NCBI GenBank assembly: GCA_028819005.1
Contig: JAPPMP010000005.1
Span: 137,147-193,301 of the forward strand
Reading direction: 5' to 3'
Length of the DNA: 56,155 nt
From: Acidimicrobiaceae bacterium
GTDB lineage: Bacteria; Actinomycetota; Acidimicrobiia; Acidimicrobiales; Aldehydirespiratoraceae
This document shows, piece by piece, positions 45,174 to 53,501 of this stretch. The position numbers and the translations under genes were made by a program. Each line of letters starts with the position of its first letter. Position 1 is the first letter of the stretch. Below the pieces are notes generated by a model, which was given only the letters and a program-made list of their open reading frames with translations, ran no database searches and was not told where the DNA came from.

Positions 45174-45566
45174 TCAGGGGAACAGTCCTTCAGCGAGGCT
45201 GTAGAGGATCAGCAGCCCGGCAACGATGAACGTGCCCGGGATCGCCCAGAACACAGACCAGGCTGCCCAGCGGACCCAGGCGGGCCGGTCTGCTAGGCGG
45301 CGATGATGGTAAGCGGCTTCGAGGGCCTGGATCTCCTTGTCGGGCTCGACGCTGTGACCGAGCAGTTCGCGGGCGTCTTCGGCCACCTCTTCGCGCACCA
45401 CGACCCGGAACATTCGGTCGGTCACGTGATGTGGAGCGATGGAATGTGCGGGGTCGCCGAGCACGACACCCTCCAGGCCTGCGTCTCCGAGCATGGCCAC
45501 GGCCAGATCGGCGTCGAACTTCGAGGTGAACTCCCCGACGATGCTCATCCCCGACAGCGGTTCCAT
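45174..45566 (-). CDS. Hypothetical membrane protein with a DUF2007-like domain
   Basis: 130 residues from ATG 45566. The N-terminal soluble part (SIVGEFTSKFDADLAVAMLG, AGLEGVVLGDPAHSIAPHHV, FRVVVREEVAEDARELL) follows the pattern of the small DUF2007 signal-transducing domain; a C-terminal span (WSVFWAIPGTFIVAGLLILY) anchors it. Possible starts are 45623, 45572, 45566 and 45548; none has a clear ribosome site. It converges with ilvC (39 bp apart) and is divergent from the ABC exporter. Function unknown. Confidence 0.65.
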   Translation of the reverse strand: MEPLSGMSIVGEFTSKFDADLAVAMLGDAGLEGVVLGDPAHSIAPHHVTDRMFRVVVREEVAEDARELLGHSVEPDKEIQALEAAYHHRRLADRPAWVRWAAWSVFWAIPGTFIVAGLLILYSLAEGLFP

Positions 45567-45664
45567 CGTGAGCATTCTGGCACCGCGGTGTTGCAATGCA
45601 ACCGGCGCCTGGACCAATCGCAAGGTTGCAGGTTCTAGCGGCCTGACGACTATCGTCGCCTCCG

Positions 45665-46606
45665 ATGACCAAGGCGATCAAAGTCCGCGGGCTCACCAAG
45701 GCCTACGGTGACCTTCGTGCCGTCGACGGCGTCAGCTTTGACGTCGTTGAAGGAGAGGTGCTGGCGATCCTGGGTCCCAACGGTGCCGGCAAGACGACGA
45801 CCGTGGAGATTCTGGAAGGTCACCGGACCCGTGACGGCGGCGATGTGTCGGTGCTCGGAACTGACCCTGGTCGAGGCGGGCGTCGTTTTCGAGACCGTAT
45901 CGGGATCGTGTTGCAGGCCGCAGGCGTCGACCGGGAACTGTCGACTCGCGAGGCTCTCGAACTCTATGGTGCGGCCTATTCGAATCCGAGGTCGATTGAT
46001 GAGCTGATCGAACTAGTGGAGTTGACGGACAAGGCCGACGATCGGATCGTCTCGCTCTCAGGCGGCCAGCGACGCAGGGTGGATCTGGCGCTCGGTCTGA
46101 TCGGCAACCCCGAACTGATATTCCTCGACGAACCCACCACCGGTTTCGACCCGCGCGCCCGCCGTCGCAGCTGGGACGTCATCTCCAACCTGACTTCTCT
46201 GGGCCGCACGATCGTGTTGACCACGCACTACCTCGAAGAAGCGGAGTACCTGGCCGACCGGGTGGCGGTCATGGCCAGGGGTCGAGTAGTCGCGGACGGC
46301 ACACCGGCCCAACTGCGCAGGTCGGTACAGTCCGACACGAAGATCGCCTTCGACCTGCCTCGACTCGACGAGCCCCTGGTGGAATTGCTGGAACCGCTGA
46401 CCGGCCAGGGCAAAGGCAGAGGACGTCGGGTCGAGATCTTGACCCCGGCTCCCACCGCCGATCTGGCCCACGTCACGAACTGGGCCGTGCGGCGGGGGAT
46501 CGAACTCGACGGCCTGACCGTCGAATCAGCTGATCTGGAAGACGTCTACCTGAGTCTCGTGGGCGCCGACGATGACTCCGAGGAATCGGGGCCCGGTCAT
46601 GGCTGA
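45665..46606 (+). CDS. ABC-2 type exporter ATPase
   Basis: 313 residues. Walker A LGPNGAGKTTTVEILEGHR, signature SLSGGQRRRVDLALGL, Walker B ELIFLDEPTTGFDPRAR, switch VLTTHYLEEAEYLADRVAVM. The LEGHRTRDGG after Walker A and a 75-residue C-terminal extension are typical of the drug/lipid (DrrA, YadG-like) exporter ATPases. It overlaps the permease gene by 8 bp when the latter starts at 46599. Confidence 0.93.
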   Translation: MTKAIKVRGLTKAYGDLRAVDGVSFDVVEGEVLAILGPNGAGKTTTVEILEGHRTRDGGDVSVLGTDPGRGGRRFRDRIGIVLQAAGVDRELSTREALELYGAAYSNPRSIDELIELVELTDKADDRIVSLSGGQRRRVDLALGLIGNPELIFLDEPTTGFDPRARRRSWDVISNLTSLGRTIVLTTHYLEEAEYLADRVAVMARGRVVADGTPAQLRRSVQSDTKIAFDLPRLDEPLVELLEPLTGQGKGRGRRVEILTPAPTADLAHVTNWAVRRGIELDGLTVESADLEDVYLSLVGADDDSEESGPGHG

Positions 46607-47435
46607 CGGTCTCGGTGCGGGTCGCATGTCGCTCGTCGTGCGGCATATTCGCGCTCAGAACAGGATTTTCTGGAGGGTGCCGATAGGCGCCTTCTTTGCT
46701 CTCTTCCTGCCGGTGATGATGCTGGTGCTGTTCGTGGCTCTGTTTGGTTCGGACGCCTATACCACTGAGTACGGCGAGGTTTCGCGGGCGCAGTTCTACA
46801 CGCCCGCTCTGGCAGTGTTCGCGGTCGCCAGCGCGACCTTCACCAATCTCGCGATCAACCTCTCGATCCGTCGCGACGAGGGAATCCTGCGGAGGGTTCG
46901 AGGCACTCCGCTGCCCCCGTGGATCTATCTGGCGGGCGTCGTCGGTTCGGCGGTGTACATGGCTCTGTTGGGAACTGTGGCTGTGGTGACGCTCGGTGTC
47001 GTGGCGTACGGCGTCAACATCGAACTGGCCAAGCTTCCCGCGATGCTGCTGGCCCTCGTGTTCGGCGCGACCACATTCGCGACCTGGGGAGTAGCGCTGG
47101 CCGCACTGACCCGAACCGCTGCCGCTGCTCCTGCGGTTGCCAACGCCGTGATCCTGCCGCTGGCGTTCGTGTCCAACGTCTTCGTCTCATTCGAGGGTGA
47201 CCCGCCGACGTGGCTGCTGCTGGTGGGCGACACTTTCCCGTTGCGCCACTTCGTGATCTCCTTCGGCGAAGCGATGAGTCCCTTCAGCGAAGCGCCCGCC
47301 CTCCTCCCGGAACGCCTCGGTGTGCTGGTGGCGTGGACCGTCGTCGGTGTGCTGGTTGCCTCACGCAAGTTTCGTTGGGAACCGGCAGTCGGTGCTTCCT
47401 CAGCCCGCAGCCGCCGCAACGGCCAACCGGGCTGA
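46599..47435 (+). CDS. ABC-2 type exporter permease
   Basis: 278 residues from ATG 46599. About six spans in the ABC-2 arrangement: FALFLPVMMLVLFVALFGSD, ALAVFAVASATFTNLAINLS, then RRDEGILRRVRGTPLPPWIY (the conserved cytoplasmic helix that meets the ATPase), and LPLAFVSNVFVSFEGDPP. Starts at 46572 and 46626 are also possible. Forms a two-gene exporter with the preceding ATPase; the substrate is not evident. A terminator lies 45 bp downstream. Confidence 0.9.
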   Translation: MADGLGAGRMSLVVRHIRAQNRIFWRVPIGAFFALFLPVMMLVLFVALFGSDAYTTEYGEVSRAQFYTPALAVFAVASATFTNLAINLSIRRDEGILRRVRGTPLPPWIYLAGVVGSAVYMALLGTVAVVTLGVVAYGVNIELAKLPAMLLALVFGATTFATWGVALAALTRTAAAAPAVANAVILPLAFVSNVFVSFEGDPPTWLLLVGDTFPLRHFVISFGEAMSPFSEAPALLPERLGVLVAWTVVGVLVASRKFRWEPAVGASSARSRRNGQPG

Positions 47436-47479
47436 AGCAAGCGTGCCGTCGGGCACCTGCTTGGTGCCGACCACAAGCT

Positions 47480-47533
47480 GTCTAGAGAGCGTTCCTCTAG
47501 ACGTCCTTTTCGCGCAGACTCCCTTTAGGAGTC
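47480..47533. terminator. Back-to-back terminators between converging genes
   Basis: First hairpin: gtctagag (47480-47487) with ctctagac (47495-47502), then gtcctttt, a rho-independent terminator for the exporter operon. Second hairpin: gactcc (47517-47522) with ggagtc (47528-47533), overlapping the stop of the converging small membrane protein gene. Confidence 0.8.
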
Positions 47534-47767
47534 GTGCAAGGTCGCACCCAGGACCTCGGCCACGAAACACACTCCTAAACCGTATGCGAGCCATCGAAGC
47601 CCCTCCGAAGGCCACGCCCACGTAAACACTGCGATCAGGGCAAAGAACACAGCAATAACACCCCGATAACGCCAGCGATGATCGCGACCAAAAAACCTCC
47701 GCCAGAATCGCTCACGTGCGGTTTGGGCGTGGGCGCTGCCGTCTAGGCCTGTGGCTGTGCCTGTCAT
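47525..47767 (-). CDS. Small hypothetical membrane protein
   Basis: 80 residues from ATG 47767. A basic, aromatic segment (ERFWRRFFGRDHRWRYRG) is followed by two hydrophobic stretches (VIAVFFALIAVFTWAWP and WLAYGLGVCFVAEVLGATL). The frame is open to 47797. Not recognised; coding nature is supported by the clear membrane pattern and by the terminator hairpin at its stop. Confidence 0.6.
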   Translation of the reverse strand: MTGTATGLDGSAHAQTARERFWRRFFGRDHRWRYRGVIAVFFALIAVFTWAWPSEGLRWLAYGLGVCFVAEVLGATLHDS

Positions 47768-48058
47768 AGGGGCTCCTGTTTGGCCAGACGGTAGCACCCC
47801 GGCGGGTGAGCGCCAAGAGCCGGCGTCGGCTGCGGGTGCTGCAACGAGACTCTCGCGGCTTTCTGTTGGATTCGCTCACGTCGTGCGGCGAGCAGATCCT
47901 TGTGTACGCGCTCTGGGATGTCCGCTTCCTGTACCGGACCGACAAATATCTTCCTGTTCCTCTGTCTGTCTGGCCTGTCAAATTGGCGCAGGGGTGGGGG
48001 AATCTGCAAATCTGCTCGCTTACCTGACAAGGCCTAAGGTGACGAGGAGGAGCAGGCC
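47768..48058. other. Divergent intergenic region
   Basis: About 290 bp between the small membrane protein and the 378-residue gene. A plus-strand frame (47806-48027, 73 codons from GTG) exists but shows no domain, and its last third runs through AT-richer promoter-like sequence, so I leave it uncalled. A strong gaggaggagcagg ribosome site precedes the gene at 48059. Confidence 0.5.
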
Positions 48059-49195
48059 GTGCTCAGCAAATTCGACGATTACCCGATCCATCAGACCCCC
48101 GAGCCCATCGCTCATCCGGCCAGCAGCGACAAGGACGTCTATGAGCGCTACTGGTTCAACGGATACTCGACCGCTGGCGACATGTACCTCGGCGTCGGCG
48201 CCGCTCTCTACCCTCATCTGGGAGTCCAGGACTGCGGGATCTCCGTTGTTTACGGGGGTCGTCAGCATGCCTTCCACGCATCCGCTCGTGCCGGTGCTGA
48301 ACCGACCGATATGCGGGTCGGGCCGTTCAATCTCGAGATCGTCGACCCGATGCGGTCCTGCCGGGTGACCCTTGATCGCAACGACACAGACTTCGCTTGT
48401 GACCTGCTGTTCGAGGGGCGGACGGGCAACGTGGAGGAACCGCGCCACCACTTCGGGAACGGCCTTCGCAAAACCATGGACACCACCCGTTTCGCCCAAC
48501 TCGGGCACTGGAGCGGTCAGATCTCCTTCGGCGGTCAGAGGCTCGAGCTCGAGCGTGAGCAGACCTGGGGCACCAAGGACCGCTCGTGGGGCATCCGGCC
48601 CCTGATCGGCGGAGACACCCGCGGCGCCCCCCAGCCTCCTCGACAAGGAGGCCTCTTCTTCCTGTGGGCGCCGATCAACTTTGAGGACATGTGCATCCAC
48701 TATCAACTCTTCGAAGACTTCAAGGGGCGTCCGCTGTTCAACGTCGGAGCGATCCTTCCGGTCTACGAATCTCCCGATGGCATTCCTGGGGTCGAGGATG
48801 AAGCCGCGAGCCACATGCGCAGCCTCGAGCACAAGCTCAGGTTCAAGTCGGGCATCCGCATGGTGAACGACGCCACCATCGCCATGACCTCGATCGACGA
48901 TGGAACCCGCCACGAAGTTCACCTAGAGCCGATTTTCACGTTCCGCATGAAAGGGATCGGTTATATGCACCCCAAATGGGTGCACGGCCAGTGGCACGGC
49001 GAGTTGGAGATGGAGAGCGAGTCGTGGTCGCTTGATGAGGTCGACGAGACGGCCTACGAGAACCAGCATGTCCAGCACCTGGTTCGGGCGACCTACGGTG
49101 ATCGGCGCGGAATCGGGGTGTTGGAGCAGGCGATGTTCGGCCCGTACCTCCCGTACGGACTTGAAGGCGGCTGGCAGGCCCCGACCTGCGACTAG
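48059..49195 (+). CDS. Conserved hypothetical protein, lipocalin/AttH-like beta fold
   Basis: 378 residues from GTG 48059 behind a strong GAGGAGGAG site. Beta-rich, no signal peptide. Blocks such as YERYWFNGYSTAGDMYLGVG, MRVGPFNLEIVDPMRSCRVT, TWGTKDRSWGIRPLIG and LFFLWAPINFEDMCIHYQLF resemble the duplicated lipocalin-like (AttH/DUF7064-7065) proteins of actinobacteria and sphingomonads often found near steroid or hydrophobic-compound genes, from memory. The E-x-T-W-G-x-x-D-R-S-W-G-x-R block is the most characteristic. Ligand or reaction unknown. Confidence 0.72.
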   Translation: MLSKFDDYPIHQTPEPIAHPASSDKDVYERYWFNGYSTAGDMYLGVGAALYPHLGVQDCGISVVYGGRQHAFHASARAGAEPTDMRVGPFNLEIVDPMRSCRVTLDRNDTDFACDLLFEGRTGNVEEPRHHFGNGLRKTMDTTRFAQLGHWSGQISFGGQRLELEREQTWGTKDRSWGIRPLIGGDTRGAPQPPRQGGLFFLWAPINFEDMCIHYQLFEDFKGRPLFNVGAILPVYESPDGIPGVEDEAASHMRSLEHKLRFKSGIRMVNDATIAMTSIDDGTRHEVHLEPIFTFRMKGIGYMHPKWVHGQWHGELEMESESWSLDEVDETAYENQHVQHLVRATYGDRRGIGVLEQAMFGPYLPYGLEGGWQAPTCD

Positions 49196-49224
49196 TACGG
49201 CCAGGTCAGTTGGTTCAGGCCCGA

Positions 49225-49950
49225 TCAGCTCGCCGGGTCGATGAGACGGAACGCTTCGGCGTACCGCACTCCGCCGCGGCGACCGTGATCTCGGGCTTCG
49301 CCCAGTATTCGTCGGCGGAAGCGGAGTGCCTGGGCGCCGTCGTCGTCGGCGTCGATCTCCATTGTGGTCTCGAATTGAGACTCGTGAGCGAGCAGCGCTG
49401 AGATCTTGGCGTCCAGGTGTGGCTGTTCGACGTTTTCGAGATGGTCGGGCTCCTCGCACTCGAACAGCAGGAGCGCGGCGGGTCGATGGTGGGCGATGCC
49501 GTGTTCACGGTGGTAATGGGGGTCTCTTGACGCGACCACCGCGTCCACGGTGAGCCATCCGGCTGCTCGATGGTCGGGATGAATCCGCCAGCGCTGCCAC
49601 GGGTCGTGCCCCAACACGACCTCGGGCCGCAGTTCACGGATGACGCGGCTGAGATCGCTTCGACGCTCGACCGTGTGGTCGAGTTCACCGTCTTCGGCCC
49701 CCAGGAACCGCACTTCGCCGGAGACGCCGAGACGGCGGGCAGCCTCCTGCTGCTCGGTTTGACGGCGAGCGATAAGCGCGTCGGCGTCGGCGTCCCAGGT
49801 TCCCTTGCTTCCATCAGTACAGATCAGCAAGTGAACGGTCGCTCCCGCCGCTGTCCACTTGGCTAGCGTGGCCCCGCATTCGAACTCCACATCGTCAGGG
49901 TGCGCTCCGATCGCCAGCGCGGAGGCGGGAGCGGGCAGATCAATGCGCAT
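49225..49950 (-). CDS. PIG-L family zinc deacetylase
   Basis: 241 residues from ATG 49950. ALAIGAHPDDVEFECGATLA has the AHPDD motif (zinc ligands and catalytic Asp), and RIHPDHRAAGWLTVDAVVAS supplies the second His ligand. LLICTDGSKGTWD is the conserved TxG loop. Family members remove acetyl groups from N-acetylglucosamine derivatives, e.g. in mycothiol or mycothiol-conjugate metabolism. The start lies 2 bp after the cofC stop, so they are one operon. The frame remains open upstream through cofC in another frame; that is a shadow. Confidence 0.9.
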   Translation of the reverse strand: MRIDLPAPASALAIGAHPDDVEFECGATLAKWTAAGATVHLLICTDGSKGTWDADADALIARRQTEQQEAARRLGVSGEVRFLGAEDGELDHTVERRSDLSRVIRELRPEVVLGHDPWQRWRIHPDHRAAGWLTVDAVVASRDPHYHREHGIAHHRPAALLLFECEEPDHLENVEQPHLDAKISALLAHESQFETTMEIDADDDGAQALRFRRRILGEARDHGRRGGVRYAEAFRLIDPAS

Positions 49951-49952
49951 TG

Positions 49953-50618
49953 TCAGGGGACTTTGGAGGTGATCGCGGCGGAGTGCGAGGTGCTGCGTTG
50001 GGCGGTATCCGAATCGTGGCGGGAAGCGTCGTGTGTGGACCGCACAAGGTGCGGCGGCAGATCGGCGGGGCTGTCGACGTCCCAGGCCAAAGACGGGTCG
50101 TCGATCTCGCTGAAGGCGAGTCCGAGGCGCGTTGCTTCGGCACGGTGTTGTTCGAACGACCCGGGGCCGTAGGCGAATCTGAACCCTGTGCCGGTTGGGA
50201 GGCTCATCACGTTGGTTCCGTCGCGGCGCCGGTCGGGAGCGATCACCACTCCGCGTCCGGTCACCACCCTGAGGTCCGAGGCGTAGGGCAGGTCGGCATG
50301 GGCTATGAGGATTCGAGCCGCCCCGGCGCGTTCGGCCGCCGCTTCGGCCGCAGTGATCGCCGCGTTGAGCCCGCTCACGCGGACACGTTGGGCCGGAACG
50401 TGCATTCCTTGTGCCCAAAGCACCACTTCGTCGTCGTCGGTCACGACCCATACGGGCAGGTCGTGGGCTGCGGCGACAACCGTCTCCGCCATTTGACGCA
50501 TCAACGCCCGCCGCGCTTGTGGATCCAGCGACTCGGCGAGGCGACTCTTGGCGTCGTCGAACGAACGTATCGGCACCAACACGATCGTGTGGTCCGCTGC
50601 AGGTTCGTTCAAAGCCAC
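49953..50618 (-). CDS. cofC: 2-phospho-L-lactate / phosphoenolpyruvate guanylyltransferase (coenzyme F420)
   Basis: 221 residues. VLVPIRSFDDAKSRLAESLD at the N-terminus and VIAPDRRRDGTNVMSLP in the middle are the CofC/FbiD signature. It activates phosphoenolpyruvate (actinobacteria) or phospholactate with GTP for F420 synthesis. Its presence implies F420-dependent enzymes elsewhere in the genome. In mycobacteria fbiD lies beside gpsA; here a gpsA relic lies divergently 84 bp away, so old synteny is preserved. The C-terminal tail after PPHLVRST is Ser/His-rich and probably unstructured. Confidence 0.92.
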   Translation of the reverse strand: MALNEPAADHTIVLVPIRSFDDAKSRLAESLDPQARRALMRQMAETVVAAAHDLPVWVVTDDDEVVLWAQGMHVPAQRVRVSGLNAAITAAEAAAERAGAARILIAHADLPYASDLRVVTGRGVVIAPDRRRDGTNVMSLPTGTGFRFAYGPGSFEQHRAEATRLGLAFSEIDDPSLAWDVDSPADLPPHLVRSTHDASRHDSDTAQRSTSHSAAITSKVP

Positions 50619-50702
50619 GATCCTGTGAGTCTACGGTTCCTTGTCGGGCGCACTTGCATGCGATTCTGTTGGGGGTTGGGTTGCTGGCCTAGGGTGAAGG
50701 GC

Positions 50703-50852
50703 ATGGAGATGCACGTTGCCGTTGTCGGGGCGGGTTCCTGGGGTACCGCGGTCGCCCTGCCCTCCACCTGCGTGAACCCGCAGAGCCGGAACCGGTATGT
50801 GGCAGAAGAACTCAGGCGGGGCCTAATCGCACGAGAGATCACCCGCGAGTAG
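50703..50852 (+). pseudogene. gpsA: Collapsed glycerol-3-phosphate dehydrogenase (gpsA) remnant
   Basis: 49 residues: MHVAVVGAGSWGTAVA is the Rossmann start of GpsA, and TCVNPQSRNRYVAEELRRG resembles the C-terminal-domain block (LVATC-x2-x-x-SRNR-x2-GEQLGRG). About 200 codons between them are missing and the frame continues across the joint, ending in TAG at 50850-50852. This is an internal in-frame deletion with loss of the rest of the C-terminus. It has its own ATG and a gggtgaagg site and might still be translated, but cannot be an enzyme. Confidence 0.75.
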
Positions 50853-50857
50853 CGGTG

Positions 50858-52306
50858 ATGCACAACTGGGCGAGGACCAGCATGCGGACCCAGGCGACCG
50901 GGGGCGTCGGCACTGCGCCCGCCGCGCTCGGGGGATCGATGATCGGCGACCTCGAAGGTCCGGTGGCCGTTGTCGATGAGTGTGGCCGCGTGCAGACATG
51001 TGATCGCGGCTGGTCGTTCGAATGGGGGGTCGGGGTCGGGGATCGCTGGCGTGTGGCCCATGTCGACCCGGGTGCTCGTCGTCATCGGATCGACGACGCC
51101 CCGGTCTATGAGACTCGGCTGCGGGTGCCGACGGGTGACGTCGTCCACCGGGTGGCGGTCGCCAACGACGGGGTCAGCAGGGTCCTGGTCATCGAGTTCG
51201 AAAACATGTCGTCCGACGCTGTTGCGGTTGCGCTCGTCGGCCGCGCTCACGGCGTTGAACTGCAGGCAACCCGCGACGCGGTCACCCTCGGTGGTCAGGT
51301 GTGGATCCAGCCCGAACGCCGAGCCGGGGGAGCGGTGGCGGTCAGCAGCGCACAGGACCCATGGTCGGAAATCCGGCGCGACCCGCCCGCAGCCGCAGTG
51401 TCGGCCCGCGGCGACGAGGTGGCGGCTGGGCTGGTGATGGCGCTGCCGCATCGTCAAACCGTCAAGTTCGGCGTGGTGGTTGAAGGTACCGCACTGAGCC
51501 GTCCGGCGAGCCCCGCCGAGATTGCCTCGGGATGGCGAGCCGTCACCGCCGAAGCGCTCACCATCGACGTCGCCGATGCCGACTTCGGGGCGGCCTGGCG
51601 TCGGATCCTCGGCGATCTTGTCGTGCAGGCAGGGTCCGACAACCCGCGGAGCGCCGCTGAAGCAGCCCCGATCCTCGACATCGCCGGACTCGATCGAGAG
51701 GCAGACCGGGCCAGGGCCGTGGTCGTGTCGTCCGCGGAATTCGGACTTCTCACGGGATCGGCAGCGGTCGCAGCATTGCGGGCGCTGGCCTCTCGAGATT
51801 TGCGAATCGGAAGAGACTCCGGACTGAACGAACTGGCCGATGTGCTGGTAGCGGGCGCTTCGGATTCTCTCGACCGCGATACTGCGAACCAGTTGGCGCG
51901 GGCTTTGGAAGCCGGCCTCCCACGCGTCGCAGCAGACGCAAGACGGCTCGCTGCCTCAGTCGATCCGAACGCTGTGTATCAGCCGTCGACTCCGGCTGCG
52001 TCTGCGGCGGATCGCGTCCTCGGCACACTGATCGACGATTCACGGCCCGACCACATCGACATGCTTGGTGAGATTCCGCCCGAGTGGTTCAGCCGGCCCA
52101 TTGATGTACGCGGCTTCGGAACCCTCTGGGGTCGGATGTCGTTCAGCGTGCGGTGGCACGGACGTCGGCCCGCTCTGCTCTGGGAACGGGCCGGAAGCCG
52201 CGACAATGTCGAACTGTGCTGCGGAGGGATCGACCCTTCATGGTCGAGCGTCGAACGTCGGGGCGAAACCCTGCTCGCCGAGCCCAGCTGGGTGCCGAAC
52301 GCTTAG
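50858..52306 (+). CDS. Hypothetical protein
   Basis: 482 residues from ATG 50858 (GTG 50855 is adjacent; ATG 50882 or 50939, MIGDLEGPVAVVDECG, are other options). N-terminal 200 residues look beta-rich (VYETRLRVPTGDVVHRVAVA, RVLVIEFENMSSDAVAVALV), like the N-terminal domain of glycosidase or glycogen-debranching-type proteins; residues 210-350 look helical (FGAAWRRILGDLVVQAG, LNELADVLVAGASDSLDRD). The last 70 residues (FGTLWGRMSFSVRWHGRRPA, LLWERAG) form another beta segment. No catalytic motif recognised. A real gene by composition and length; function unknown. Confidence 0.72.
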   Translation: MHNWARTSMRTQATGGVGTAPAALGGSMIGDLEGPVAVVDECGRVQTCDRGWSFEWGVGVGDRWRVAHVDPGARRHRIDDAPVYETRLRVPTGDVVHRVAVANDGVSRVLVIEFENMSSDAVAVALVGRAHGVELQATRDAVTLGGQVWIQPERRAGGAVAVSSAQDPWSEIRRDPPAAAVSARGDEVAAGLVMALPHRQTVKFGVVVEGTALSRPASPAEIASGWRAVTAEALTIDVADADFGAAWRRILGDLVVQAGSDNPRSAAEAAPILDIAGLDREADRARAVVVSSAEFGLLTGSAAVAALRALASRDLRIGRDSGLNELADVLVAGASDSLDRDTANQLARALEAGLPRVAADARRLAASVDPNAVYQPSTPAASAADRVLGTLIDDSRPDHIDMLGEIPPEWFSRPIDVRGFGTLWGRMSFSVRWHGRRPALLWERAGSRDNVELCCGGIDPSWSSVERRGETLLAEPSWVPNA

Positions 52307-52307
52307 C

Positions 52308-52378
52308 GAGCGCTTGTCGCTCAGGACGACACGAGCCGCAGCCCGCGGGATTCCGCGGCCATCAACACGCCGTTGATG
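52308..52378. other. Three consecutive small hairpins upstream of rnhB
   Basis: gagcg/cgctc (52308-52312, 52318-52322), ccgcgg/ccgcgg with gatt loop (52343-52358) and catcaac/gttgatg (52360-52366, 52372-52378). None is followed by a T-run. They may terminate the preceding transcript by a Rho-type or I-shaped mechanism, or shape the rnhB 5' leader. Confidence 0.5.
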
Positions 52379-52416
52379 GCTCAGGCGTCGGTTGCGGGTC
52401 GGTTAGGGTGCACTTG

Positions 52417-53115
52417 ATGGTTGCTGCCGCTCGACCACTTCGCCAATCGATCAAACACAACGCCCCGGGATTGCGGTTTGAAAAAGACTTGTGGGCGGCC
52501 GGCAATCAGGTGGTCGCAGGTATTGATGAGGTGGGGCGCGGATCGTGGGCGGGACCGCTCACTCTCGCCGCGGTCGTGGTCCCGCAAAGCAGACGGCTCT
52601 ACAAGGTCCGTGATTCCAAGATGCTCACCGAAGCCGAGCGTGAAGTGATGCACGACCGGATCCTGGACTGGGCCAGTGGGGTTTCCGTCGCGCATGCCAG
52701 CCAGCAGGAATGCGATGAACTGGGCATGTCGGCAGCGCAGAAGCTTGCCGCGCAACGCGCCCTGAACGGTCTCGGTGAGCCAGTCGACCATGTTCTCGTG
52801 GACGGGAATTGGGACTTTGTGGAGTCGGTCCCGACTACCAGGATCGTCAAGGGCGACGCGGTGAGCCTGTCGATCGCGGCTGCTTCGATCGTGGCGAAGG
52901 TCACCCGTGACCGGATCATGGGTGACTGGGACCGGCAGTATCCGGCGTTCGGATTTGCGAGCAACAAGGGTTATCCGTGTCCCCGTCACAAGGCTGCGCT
53001 CGCGGCCTACGGCCCCACTGCGGTGCATCGACGCAGCTGGGTGTTCATGGACGACCTGCGCTGGACCGCGGTGCCCCGCGTAGTCGAGGACAGCCCGCAG
53101 CTGGGACTCTTCTGA
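52417..53115 (+). CDS. rnhB: Ribonuclease HII
   Basis: 232 residues from ATG 52417 (GTG 52408 also possible). Cleaves RNA in RNA-DNA hybrids and at single ribonucleotides. Active-site motifs: VVAGIDEVGRGSWAGPLTLA (DEVGRG), VLVDGNWDF, IVKGDAVSLSIAAASIVAKV and the Y-x-F-x-x-N-K-G-Y block in FGFASNKGYPCPRHKAALAA. The frame opens upstream inside the 482-residue gene; the conserved fold begins about 35 residues after the ATG, a modest extension typical of actinobacteria. Confidence 0.95.
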   Translation: MVAAARPLRQSIKHNAPGLRFEKDLWAAGNQVVAGIDEVGRGSWAGPLTLAAVVVPQSRRLYKVRDSKMLTEAEREVMHDRILDWASGVSVAHASQQECDELGMSAAQKLAAQRALNGLGEPVDHVLVDGNWDFVESVPTTRIVKGDAVSLSIAAASIVAKVTRDRIMGDWDRQYPAFGFASNKGYPCPRHKAALAAYGPTAVHRRSWVFMDDLRWTAVPRVVEDSPQLGLF

Positions 53116-53160
53116 TCCGGCTTCCGCGCAGCGGCTCAAGGAGGGTAACCTGCTGACGCT

Positions 53161-53493
53161 ATGGGACAACCGGTCACTTTCATCCGCTCCAGTTCGCCTC
53201 GGCCCGGCGTCGTGCGTTTTGAACTCAATCGCAGCCTCACCGGCATGGGCCACGAGAGTTATGCCGTCGGCGACGAGATTCTCGGCGACCGTCCCCCCGA
53301 CGTGCTGGCCCGACGCATCTTCGAGTTGGGCAACGTGTCGAAGATCCACATGTACAGCTCGATGGTGACCGTCACGTTCGCCACGACCGAACAAGCTGAC
53401 CTCGAGTCGGTGGTGAGCGACTTGTTCACGTATTACGTGCCCGGCGTTGAGATCCCCGACGACGAGGAGCTCATCGCCATGGTTGAGGGCTGA
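53161..53493 (+). CDS. Nfu/NifU N-terminal-domain-like protein
   Basis: 110 residues. PRPGVVRFELNRSLTGMGHE, PPDVLARRIFELGNVSKIHM and YSSMVTVTFATTEQADL follow the pattern of the Nfu N-terminal domain (nP-x-x-vkF-x-lnr ... sPla-x-x-lF-x-x-gv-x-x-v-x-i-x-x-x-x-vTV). No CxxC is present, so it would not itself hold a cluster. Lies 45 bp after rnhB in the same direction. A role in Fe-S delivery is only an inference. Confidence 0.7.
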   Translation: MGQPVTFIRSSSPRPGVVRFELNRSLTGMGHESYAVGDEILGDRPPDVLARRIFELGNVSKIHMYSSMVTVTFATTEQADLESVVSDLFTYYVPGVEIPDDEELIAMVEG

Positions 53494-53501
53494 TCGATCC
53501 C

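Noticed and set aside
47806-48027. 73-codon plus-strand frame before the 378-residue gene
   Set aside because: No recognisable domain and weak start context; left as intergenic.
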